Shown here piece after piece: positions 11,610 to 23,300 of a stretch of DNA of 64,000 bases. The stretch lies in contig OZ025248.1 in assembly GCA_964019135.1 (NCBI GenBank), positions 13,895,574 through 13,959,573 of the forward strand, in the 5' to 3' direction. The position numbers and the translations under genes were made by a program. This DNA comes from Arenicola marina. Its lineage: Eukaryota > Annelida > Polychaeta > Arenicolidae. Every line of letters starts with the position of its first letter. Within the stretch, counting starts at the first letter, position 1. A model generated the notes under the pieces. The model was given only the letters and a program-made list of their open reading frames with translations, was not told where the DNA came from and did no database searches.

Positions 11610-14600
11610 AGAATTGGACATTAGCTTGGAGCGGGGCGAAATATTTTACCCCGGCCGTTATAGCGGGTCTTATTGGACTGTGCGGATGTTGAAAAGAATA
11701 TTTTCCTTTTCTTTTATGGAGTCATATTAAATAAATAAAATATACCGATATAAATTAAATTGTGGCGATGAAGGTAAACAAAGGCAACGTGATCCTGCAG
11801 GGAAATCACACTCCCCAATGACAGTATAGACAAGTCGGCCGTAATACCAACTCGGCCGTACGGGTTATGGTGGGTGGTGTGGCGGCTAGTAAGGGGGTGA
11901 GAAGAGGGGTGTTCCAGCGGCGGAATGCTTGGATTAATTAGTGATGCGTGCAAACAATCATGGGGCAATCAAGACCGACGACTTGATGATAACGGTTGTT
12001 TGATAACAAATTGTCAACGCAATTGACGCACCAATCAAATTATAAGATTCATATGAAATGCACTATACCGATCTGTCTTAAGCCAAATGGTATGGTCAGC
12101 AGCATTAGGTTATAGGATTCATATGAGGATCACTTCAATATTTTAATAATTCGCAAATCACCATACGAGCCGAGTACGGCCGAATTATCTATAGGTCATT
12201 CAAGATTTCCCCGGAAATTATCGCCGTCACTCATATGCGCGCCCTTATTGGCTAAATGTGCGACTACGTTCGCGAAGTGTGACGATCACGAATCCTAGAT
12301 ACTATAGAACCGGTTTTTTGACACAGAGTGCGGCTTATATGCATTATGATGCATTCGGCCTTATAATAACTAGGTTTCTCGCTAAAGCTAAAGTTATAGC
12401 TCTGGAAACCGGGTTTCTGCCTATAACCCTAATTTCGGCGAAGAAAAGAAGAAAACAGGCTTTCTCGAGCAAACAATACGAGAAACTAGGTTTCTTGTCG
12501 AGAGTCATGCGGTTGTCGCCTATCTGTATAGAGGTGGGGTGGGGGGGAGCAAGGGGGGTCGTGTTCACAGATCCCGAAAAATAAATGTCTTTATTCTTCG
12601 GTCATGATGAATTAAAAGGAGAACTCTCCGCGTACAAAGAAAGAGCAGATGCATGATATAAATTGGCGAATGCCCGATGCACAGTTACTTAATATTAAAA
12701 TTCCCTGATCATGAATAACGAAACTCCTTGATTAAACACGACGGTCGGCTAATACCCAATTCCCAGTTCACAAAGAATTATTTCACTCGTCACTTCATTG
12801 AATGAGTTAGCGTTCAAGTTCTCTTTACTAAACACTGATCATTGTCAGGTAATGAAATGACCTGCCCTCTCCTTAGAAAGCGGCTAAAAGGTCATCAACC
12901 GACGCGAACAATCGTTGTCATCAACCTATTGCATTGCATCTGCATTGAGTGAAATATCCAAAGCGATGCAGTAGGGCTAATCCCGGAACCCAAATATGAC
13001 ATAAGCTCTGCCGTGAATGGTTAGACTCCGAGCTAATTTTCGGGCTGCTTCCTTTTCTTTAGTGGATAGAACGCTAATGATCCTGTAATCGTTTGGCCGT
13101 TCAAGAGCTGGTATGTCAGGCTGAAGTATCACGTAATTGTATGTATATGCTGAAAAGGCGTTGAACTTAAGTTTAATATGGCGGAAGAAAGCTAATTAAT
13201 TCAAACCTATATTTTAATCCAAATGTTACGAATATAAAAGTTATATACAAAATCCATTTTGGCGACAGATTAGTGCCGATTAATTGGGCGCTTAAATTTG
13301 AACCTAAGTTAATTGGGTGTGATATCAGTGGTATCAGTGATAAATGAGAGGCCGTCTTTGTGAGGATGGAATTCGGCTATTATATGAAGCAAAAAAGAAA
13401 TGAGACGGGTTTTCAATTCAAAATGATTCAAGTGCGAGTTGTCTCTCCTTCCAGGTTACGCGACAACCAATGGCGTCCTCATAATAAGTCATAGAAATCT
13501 CCCAATTTGCAATAATGTAATGATATGGCTGCCACAGAAATCGTATGAAGAAATTGTCACTAGTGTTTCGCATGCAATCACGCACTGATTCAACTAGGCC
13601 CACCCCGGTGTCATCACACATAATAAGCCGCACACACCGCGGCTATCACCAAGTCGGCCTTCACCCTAAATCACGCAACTGCTCAGCATACCATAACCCA
13701 GCCGAACAAGCGACCGTCCCCGTCACAGAAAACAGATCGCACACCGCAGACCATTAACACTTTTAACTATTACTTGATAAACCGTTGAACATTTTTAACA
13801 AGAAAAACAGAGCTGTGTATTCCGGCACCCGCTCCTATTTTAAGACTTTTGCCGCGAACAAGCGACGCCCGGCCCGATCGCTGGACCGACACGCTAGTTC
13901 GGTTGCTTACTCTTGTACTTATCCCGCCAGCAATTCAGCCGATATAATACATACTACTTCAAGTTCAAAAGACCCAGACAGACCATGCGAAGCCGCTGGT
14001 GATGTGGCCAACCGCATCATCTGATCATACACTCACAACAACCCCACGAAGGATTACATACCTTCATTAAGTAGCGAAAGTAAGCAGACGTATTTGGGAT
14101 ACATGTAGTTCCTTTTGTTGGCGTGTGTAAATTTGAGCCTGTCCGTTGTCAGGCTGCAGCTGAGCGCGCATCGAGAGTCGGGATATGCCAGGTCTGGGTA
14201 AGGGAAGCAGTATGGTTGACAAAGAGAGACAGAACGAACATTTGAGACAGAGTAAAGACGAGCTTGGGCAAAACGAAGAAACTGTTTTTACGCGAGCCAC
14301 AAATACAAAGCATTATTATAGGCATCATTTGTTGGTGTGTAACCTGTATACATGTTTGGTCGACCGAGTACCAAAATCCGAGTTAGTCTAGTAGATAATA
14401 GGTTCCGCAGAGAAAATATACGACAACGCGATTCGTCCAAAATAAGCGGTCGATCTCCAATCCGCCCTGGTGGCCAACGATGGAACTAGTGAAGATGAAG
14501 CGAAGCTGTTAAAATTTATTCTGTATATTTATTGTGTCTTTAAAAACCACTTTTGGCAACGTAAGTAAAGTCAATTGTTATTTGTTACCCTCTTATGATT

Positions 14601-15479
14601 TCAGGGCTATTGTGTTACCTGTTTGTAACGGTTTTCAAGAATTTTATTGTTCTGATTTACTGGAATTTTTCCACTAAAATTTACTAATATTGTTGTCAGC
14701 CGCTTGGCTTTGGGTTCGCTTGGTGGGAGGCCGGTGTTTGACTCGGTATTGTACTCTTCTCCGATCACCGTGGGTCAAACTAAGCTATAGAATGTACCTG
14801 TATGCCATTATCTTAACCCAAATTGATGTGAACAGCCGCTGTTTATATACAATAACATTATGATAGAGGAAGTGTTGCACTCAAAACATCTTTTTTTACA
14901 GTTTTCCTGAGCCACTGCTTGATATTTATCTTGCAAGATGTTGGCAATCAGTTGATACTGATACTGATATGGTTTGTGCAGTGAGGTTATGCAGCATGTT
15001 TTATTGTTTGTGAGCACAAAAATAAATCTATTTTATCTGTTAGCTCTAGTTCATTTTTGCTTCGTAAGTTTGATAATTGTTGCCAGGAGTACTGGTCAAT
15101 AAAGTTAGAACTTATATAATTATTTGTGGTATTGTAATGTAGCAATAGCATAGTTGAGACAAGAGGGTGCCGGCAAATATAATGAACAGATAAGTGGGCT
15201 GTTCCGCAAGGGTTCATTCATGTTAATAATATTAATAATTTGTAATAACATGATACAAAATTAATAAAATATAAATATAAGAACTTGATTCCAATGATTA
15301 GTAACAAAGACTTCTAGCAGTAACCTGGAAAAGACAACATGATTACTTAAAAAAAGAAACAATGAAACAAAAAATTATGCAATATTCAAACTGTTTGCTC
15401 TTAATGATAACAGATCAGTTCTGAATTAGGAACTATATTCACTGATTTTAGGACAATGTTATATACAATTACTCTATTT

Positions 15480-16350
15480 TTAACTCTTTGCCTACCCCAA
15501 CCACTTTCCGGGCTGGCTGCCAGCACAGCTCTCCAGCCCACATACCACACACAGCTGTGGGCTTAAATACCAGAGCAGGGCTGCAGCCCAGCTCTGCCGC
15601 ATGGCTGCATACACAGGTTTATGGGCAATACGCTTACTGCAGCTACTAAGATTATTTAAACGGAGGAACCCACCTTTGAAATATCTCCCAGTATAATACA
15701 CATTGATAAATTCGTATCCAACCTGCATCAGTTTAATCTACAGGCACTCAGATCAGTTGATAGGAAGTCCGCCTGCCAAACATAAATACGTGATGCAGGC
15801 GGGCTTTGTATCAACTGATCTGAGCGCCTGTGGTTTAATCCAAGCAGGATCTAAGTCCTGATCAAAACCATCAAAAGATTCACCAGGGTCACTCTCCGAA
15901 GGATTTACTGCAGCCATTTTGCCAGCTAAGTCAGCAAGTGATGCTATATTTCCCGCCCCAAGCCCTCTCAGCCCTGGATCCAAGCCCATGATCCAGACAG
16001 GCACAACCACAAAACCACACAACCATATGGGCCCCTTGGGAAAACCCTGATCTGTTGTGGTTCATTTGCATCTAATTTGCATACTGAAATCTGCATAAGT
16101 TAGAGTACACATGTGTGTCATGGAATTCCATTGGAAGACTAAGTTGGCGAGCTTCAACTTGTATCCAATCACGATGAAGTTTGCAAACGCACATATGCGT
16201 CTGTAAGTATTCAGCACTGTTGCCGGGCCGCGCATGTGTGAGACAGCGGGGTTTCGCATGCACTCACTGGCAGCGCTTATATGCGTCTTGCGGGCTGCGT
16301 GGGTGGGATTCGGGAGCGCATCAATGCGTCAATGGTAGGCAAAGAGTTAA
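15480..16350. mobile_element. piggyBac-like non-autonomous DNA element, 871 bp
   Basis: The ends are perfect 17-bp inverted repeats: TTAACTCTTTGCCTACC on the left and its complement ending GAGTTAA on the right. TTAA doubles as the probable target site. No transposase-like frame was seen inside. A long internal hairpin lies at 15740-15831. Confidence 0.85.
15740..15831. repeat. 37-bp-arm hairpin inside the 15480-16350 element
   Basis: The left arm (ACAGGCACTCAGATCAGTTG...) and right arm (...CAACTGATCTGAGCGCCTGT) pair with few mismatches around an 18-base loop. Confidence 0.85.
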
Positions 16351-18218
16351 TATGAGGTAGTTAATTCTCAAATGAAGCAGCAGCAAATTATTTATTATAA
16401 CAAAGTCCAAAAATTGTCTATCATCAAAAATACTACTTTAAAACCAGTATCGATATCCCTAGGATGTGAAAGTTTTTATTCAGTTTAATGCATGAATCAA
16501 TATAAATGCTTAATTTTACAAAGAGCACCATATTATCAACTTAAGTATGAAGTAGAACAAGATCAGAATCCCATAAGACAATGCCTAAAATTGACTTAAC
16601 ACTGATAGTTGGTAAATACTCAATTATGGAGATTCCTCATCCATAATATAATATAAGTGAGATATCCTGATAACTATACTATTATGTAAATTCCTCATCT
16701 ATAATATAAGATAATAATGAAATATTCTAAGGGGGTGAATCACAATTGAGGTCAAAACTCAAAAATAACACTGTTACATGATATTAAAAATATTTTACAA
16801 TATACAAAATAAAACTTTAGGGTAAAATATTTATTGGACTACTTAAGTACATGAAATAACTTTTTTTTTATTCAAATCTAAAAAAATTTGACAAAATTAC
16901 AGTTATTTTATGACTGTAAAATTCCATTGTTACAAGTGTTCATTTTAAATATCTTCATGTTTAATCTGTATATTCTTAAGTGAATATTTATGTGATAGTG
17001 TAATAATGATTTTTATTTATCTAATAATACATTAAGTTCATTTCTTATAGGCTACAGTGAATGGGTGTTGGGTCTTTTATTTGTTATAACATTATTGACA
17101 AAATATCCATTTGTTACGAAACTGTCTATTTACCCCAATGATTTGTAATTGGCGATATCCATATAATGACAACTTTGTATTAAAGAAAGAAATAATCCAA
17201 ATCATAAATTACAGGCAAAATAACAATAATAAATGACTAATATTAAGCTAAGTCTTCAGTAATATGAAAATCCAATTGGACGAAAAGGCCCAAATATGCT
17301 TAAAATTATGTAGTGTACGTAGCCCCCACCTGAATTCACAAAATAAATGAAGGATTATTTATTGTATTATGGCCTCTGCTTTATTCTGTAATAATGTTAT
17401 TATCCATGAAAAAGATTGAGTGCAATATTGCTATTTCCTTGATATGCAACCATGAATTTTGATTGTAGTGTACATATCCCCATGTAGTGTACGTACCCCC
17501 AAGTTTAAACAGTATTCAATTAATTAAATCATACCAAATAGGCTAAGGATTCTGGGACAAAATTGTTGTTCCATCTACCTATCTATGATGAAGTATTCAT
17601 TTAACTGATGTCTTTGAAAGACAGATGATTGGTTAATATTTAAAGGCTATGACTATAGATTGTAGTGTATGTATCCCTGCCTACCCTTCAAGCCATGGTA
17701 AAATATGTATTTTTTACCCATACATGTTTGTGCCATAAAAATACAGATTCTAAACTCTGGACTGACATGTTGTAACATAGTAAAATTTTAATGGGATACA
17801 ACAAGTTTCATTTTTCATCATATGTGACTGCTAATAATCACCTTGATTGTGATTCACCCGAAAGTGATATGATTTCACTCACCAGATCTCCAGTGGATGT
17901 TTATATGAAAGTTTACAACAGCAGCAGGTTGCTTCACTACAGCTCTGTAAACATTTGTACTACACCATGTGAAATACCATAAGCATATATCATGTTGGGA
18001 CAGGATTACCTTGGCACCATACTCCCAAGGATAAAGCAGCATTCATAAGTTTGATAATACGCACAGAGCAAAATACAAATACATAAACCCAAAATACCAT
18101 TTGTCATGGTAACCACTAGTCTGTAATTCAATACAAATTACAAGGAACTAACAAGTGATGACTATAGCAAGGTCTATGCATTGACAACAAGTGTTAACTC
18201 AATAGTTTCAAAGTCATA
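16351..18218. other. AT-rich intergenic stretch; nothing recognised
   Basis: A long AT-rich segment without open frames of coding character. The word GTAGTGTACGTA and close variants recur four times around 17310-17680, too dispersed to call a tandem array. Confidence 0.5.
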
Positions 18219-19114
18219 TACCGTAAACTGCCTATTTGAAGCCACGGCTTATATTAGGAAGTTGGAGTCCACTTTCCTGGTTTGAGTCGCAAGTCAGGGT
18301 GCAGCTTTAAATAGGGCCTTTTGCCGATTAAAAGTGAGCGTGGCGAGACAAGCCAGGGGTGGGGGGGGGGGGGTAATACGAAAATTACGGGTGTTGCCAA
18401 AATAATGTATTGCATCATAACGTCATACAAGTCAACAAGTCGGGAGATAATACAACTTAGAAGCTGCGTCGTAGGATGTTCTTTTCCCCGGCATTGTGTT
18501 ACCGTGGCAATCAAGACTGACAATGAGCTACTTACGGTTGTGTTATTTATTACCTATTGTAGACCAATGATCAGAGGCCAGGTTTCAGGTGGTGTAAATT
18601 GATACAGCTGCCGCCGGGCTGGCACCAAATGCAATAAGTTAATTGTGCCAGACAGAAACTTGATACTGTGTAGGTATGACAGTGATTCATAAACATGCAG
18701 TAAGAGCCACACACTGGTGTGACACTTGATAAGAGCTGCGATCAGAGAGGGAGAGGTAAATGTTGTTAGTAGTCGCTACTGCTTGTATAAACAATTAATT
18801 GGCTTGGTAGGGGCCAGGAGAGCTAGCCACTGGGGTGACACCTGAAAAGAGGTGCGATCGGAGAGGAAAGGGTGAATGTTGTTAGTATAATCGCGACTGC
18901 TTGTATAAACAATTAATTGGTTTCGTTGGCGGGACAGGATTAAGCATGGATACAGTGTGGGGGGCGGGGGGAGTCGAGAGGCCAAAGTCTGGGTGCGGCT
19001 TATAATATGTAGTTTTCCGGAAATGGTTCTGCGTACCTGCCAACCCGGTTTTGAGGCCAAAGTTGGGGTGCGGCTTCTAATATGTATGCGGCTTCAAATA
19101 GGCAGTTTACGGTA
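18219..19114. mobile_element. DNA element with 25-bp inverted ends and TA flanks
   Basis: The left end TACCGTAAACTGCCTATTTG and the right end CAAATAGGCAGTTTACGGTA are perfect inverted copies extending to about 25 bp. TA dinucleotides at both borders fit a Tc1/mariner-type target. Inside, a segment of about 100 bp is present twice (roughly 18710-18805 and 18815-18925). No transposase frame was seen. Confidence 0.8.
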
Positions 19115-20355
19115 TTACTTTAAAAATATTAAATTTTAATCACAAGTCACTCTGTGTAGTAAGTATCAAGTATCAAAAGAGTGTGACTGATATTCGTGGC
19201 AAAACTGGACAAACTGGCTTTTGGATAATATTTATGAATAATAGCCTTACAGTTTTCACTCTCCCTTTATGTTACATATAAATACAATATGTAAATAATC
19301 AGCAGCAGCATATAAAGCATATGATTTTCTTTTAGACCTCATGACCAAAAGGGTTTTTTTGGGGGCTGGAAAACAGCAGTGGAGTGCCTACCCATTCGCA
19401 GGTCTTTGGCTAATACCAGTAGCTGGTTGCAGGCCATTTAGTGATATGTAACTTGACTGTGAGAATATTCTAAATGGCTTCACAGGTGCCTCACCGATTT
19501 GGTTGAGTTGAGGATACACCGATGAAGGTGGCAGCTTGTGTGGCTGTCATTTCCTTGATGCTGACACATAGACATTACAGGGTATATATGTATATGTGAA
19601 CTGCAGGCAAAGTGTCCAGGGAGAGATTTAAGGCAGGAAAGGGATGAGAATATGGCATACTTTTACAGTGACTTCTGCCAAGCCAAACAGACTGTATGAC
19701 AAGGACACACATTATTACACCAGTGTCTTAACAGCCAGTCAGATTACACAAGCTGTTTGCTCAGAGGCAATCAGGTGTGACTCGACAGCCTAACAATGGG
19801 ATTGGACTATGTGCCAGGCATGTAACAGGTCCAAATGTTGGTTTTAAGTTGCATTAACGAGGGAGTCCCATAATAAAGGGGCTTTAACATCGAGGGCCTG
19901 TGTAATGCAGGGACCACTGTAATGCACTAATCACAATAATTTGGCCTTCTATTTTTTTTCCTATCTTTTGTGCAGTGCAGCATTATCATCACACTCTTTT
20001 GCAGGGTATAAAAGAGATATTTTATCTTCCTTATACCGGTATTTATTATATTTGGGCCTTAGGAGGATAAACTGTTGATGAACTGAAACAGACTTTATGA
20101 CTCTTGCCTCACATACAGCTAACTGATTCAGTATACTTTCGTTCGTTGTAGACATCACTATTGTAGTGCATATTTTTGAATTAAAATTTTCACGCAAGAA
20201 GTAACCCTTGATGAGCTTGCACTTCTTATCAGCTGATCCTTGAGGTATATGTTATTGCCCTGCCCTAATGAAAGCTTATAGTGGCAACATTCAGTTAATG
20301 AAAATCTTGTACCTGCTCCCAACAGATCCAATGCAGTTTCATTCTCACACTACAG
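19115..20355. other. Intergenic stretch before the AT-hook gene; only a transposon-end fragment seen
   Basis: No coding exon recognised. Around 19885-19920 a short GCAGGGACCACTGTA word matches the end of the pogo/Tigger-like element at 21992-22853. Any noncoding first exon of the AT-hook gene would lie in or before this stretch. Confidence 0.4.
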
Positions 20356-23300
20356 ATGGCACAGCTGGAAGTGACCCTCGCTGCTATGAAGCACGACCAC
20401 CTCTCGTCGGAAAATGGTAACAACAGCTGGTCTGATTCTCGTGGACGAAAACGAAAGAATCCATCTCCTGAGAAGGTTTGTTTTTTAAAAAAACGTTTCA
20501 TTGGTCCTTTTCATATGCATGGATTTCAGTAAATTCCGGCTTTGGCGTCGGTGTATGAGGATGACAGAGTTCCATGTTATGTCATAAACCTACACATGTT
20601 TTGGTTAAGCTAGCACGTTTCAATATCTCTTACTTTACAAAGTAGCACTGTACCTAATGCCAGGACGAGATGAAATGACAAGACAAGATATGAATTCCGC
20701 CTCCCTATTGATGTTAGCAGTACTCCTAACAGGGTATGATGTATGGTTTATGCTGTGTCGTCGTCTGCTTCAGCTGTACCACAGCGCCAGAGAGGAGGCG
20801 CCCCCTACCATGTACCTGGAATGTGATGAAGATGATGATGATGGGGATAACGAGGCTGAAAACGATGATGACCTGGATGATGACGATGAAGATGAACAGG
20901 TATACACAACTTTTACTCCCAGTAGCTCCAGGTATCTTCAAAGTAGTTCTTCTGGTATTATTTTAAAAAATTTGAACCATTTATCAGTGCAGTTTGCCAA
21001 CTAAAGTTTCCCTTTATCATGTTTCGGGGATATTTTCATGCTTTTTTCTTGGCAAATCTTGGCATATGTAGCAATAAACTACATTAAAATAACAAGTAAA
21101 TTAAAAAAATAAAAGATGCGTCTCTCTACTGACTCAGGTCTTATTCTCTATCTCATTTATCTTTATCAAAATATTCTGATGCATAATTTGTGTTTATATA
21201 CAGGTGGCCTCGGTGGATATATCCAACATATCAGCCGATTACTACAATGATCTGCCAGAGATAACTCGGGCCCATCAGGATATGCCAGAATTCATGCCCA
21301 TCGGTCCTAGTCTCACACAGGGCAAGAAATCTCGGAAATCGGTAATGGACAACATTGACTGCATCTTTATATGCAATAATGTCCTAATTATTTCAGTATT
21401 GTGCAATGTAACGCTGTAAGCGCTATGCCAACCAACACGACGCGTTAAAACAAATTTCGAGGTGTCTGTAGTTTGCGCCCTTGTCACCGTGCCGCTAGTA
21501 TTGTCTTATAGTTTCATACGTATCTCTTTGCGTTTGTGTTGTGGAAGTACTACAAGCCGACTGGGAACCCCCGAGGTCGCCCAAAGAAGGCTGGTGACGG
21601 CGAAGTTGTCCAACCCGGCAACAGTCCATCCAAAAAGACACGCAAGTCGGTAAGTGAAGGCTTTATAGTTTATAATTCACCGAGCATACCCGGTAATTTA
21701 TTTTTTCAAAAGTAAGGTGTGCATGTTTAAAACGATAATCTGTTGGCGTTTAGCACGTTGCTACACAAGTTCCTATTGGTTGATGCTGTCACCGCTGCGC
21801 CTCAATGTGGCTCCTCTCACGGCATCGGGGCTCACCCCGTGACCTAGTTGGCAGCGTATGTTAGTGCAGTATAAAGATCTCATGTCTGCCTTCGCAAAGA
21901 GTAGGGGGTTACCCTGGGCACGTGGCTCCACTCTTCCATTCCTTCTCTCATCGATGCGATATGACCAGAATTAGTTAAAGCGCCCACAGTACAGTGGTCC
22001 CTTATTATACGGTCCCTCTATTATACGACTCCCTCCGTTATCCGGTCTTTTCTCTGTGCACGGAACACTTTTACATGTTAAAGCTCCTTTATTATGCGAC
22101 TCGCTAACGCGACTTACTTACTACATTTCGGCTCGTTATGCGACCGGCACACAATTTAATCCCTTTGTTAACTCGCTGCGTGGCGGCGCGGCGTGGCAGT
22201 CGACCCGATTGGCTCTGAACAAACAACACATTGCGCTAATCTGACTGGTTGTCAATGAGCAGACGTCTTAGAGCGCATCATTGTTAGTCACACCTTTTGT
22301 GTACATGCAGACAATGACCGGGAGGACTCAATCAAAATGCTGATCTTAGGATCAGGTTGTCGATGCAAGTTAACGGCACAGAGCTGGAGAAACCATAATT
22401 AGCATATAAGCTTAGCAACTTTGTTAGACTGAATGCTGATGCTATCCTGGATAAGAGGAAAGAGCAGCCAGAGCTACATCAAAGACTGAATCTTAGGAAG
22501 ATATTGTACGATGAGGTTCAGACTGACGTTTGACTGCTTTAGCACAGCACGGTACAACAACATTCCTTTGATGGCAAAGCTATTACATTGCTCTTCTCAT
22601 TGGACCTAGGCTTAGCGGATTTCTCCGCTATCAATAAATGCACTTGCGTGTTGCACGGTTTTCAGCGACGCCACTATAATAAAGCATCAGTGTTGAGTGG
22701 ATAGTCAACTGAAGTTAACCCGGAGACGGTTGCTGATTGGTGTTCGCGATACTTGGCAAAAACTGCCCATCTCGGGGCATCTCTCTATTATACGACTCCC
22801 TCCGTTATGCGGTCTTTTCGCAAAACAGAAGTCGTATAACGCAGGGACCCCTGTATACAACCAACCAACTTGAGGTTGCCTTCCTGCCATGAGGAATGTT
22901 ATGACTTCAGTACTACGTGCCGACGGGGCGTCCACGCGGGCGACCCCCCAGGAGCCACTCCCTGCCCGCCACCCCCGCCACGGGCGCCGTACCCATCATG
23001 CCCAGGACGCCAGACCTCGCCGACGAGCTGGAAGACGAACAGGGACCCAGCTCCTCGCCGGAAGTGCGCAGGACACCAGGCTTTGTAATGGTGAGCGTAA
23101 CTTCACTGGTACATCGACATGTACTTTAGTTCTTTACAATATTCTAGCGTCTTTTTGTGCAACGGAAGACCATTATTCACACGTCAAACAGGGCCGCACC
23201 GATAGCTCAGTGGGTTAGAGCGCTCGCATTGAGTGTTCTGGCCACCTGAGAGCCTAACGGCACGTGGATCGGTGGTTCGAGCCCCGCTCTGGCCATGTCT

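Larger units (their letters stand above)
10500..15479. other. Intergenic DNA upstream of DCAF1; no gene found
   Basis: No convincing exon, RNA gene or coding stretch was seen on either strand. The segment must include the DCAF1 5' UTR and promoter, and perhaps noncoding 5' exons of the plus-strand AT-hook gene, but no motif fixes a start site. It holds degenerate repeats at 11115-11460 and 12300-12510 and a palindrome at 11590-11609. Confidence 0.5.

Noticed and set aside
23190-23285. tRNA gene
   Set aside because: A- and B-boxes are present, but the head lacks a regular cloverleaf and is followed by a SINE body also found elsewhere in the window.
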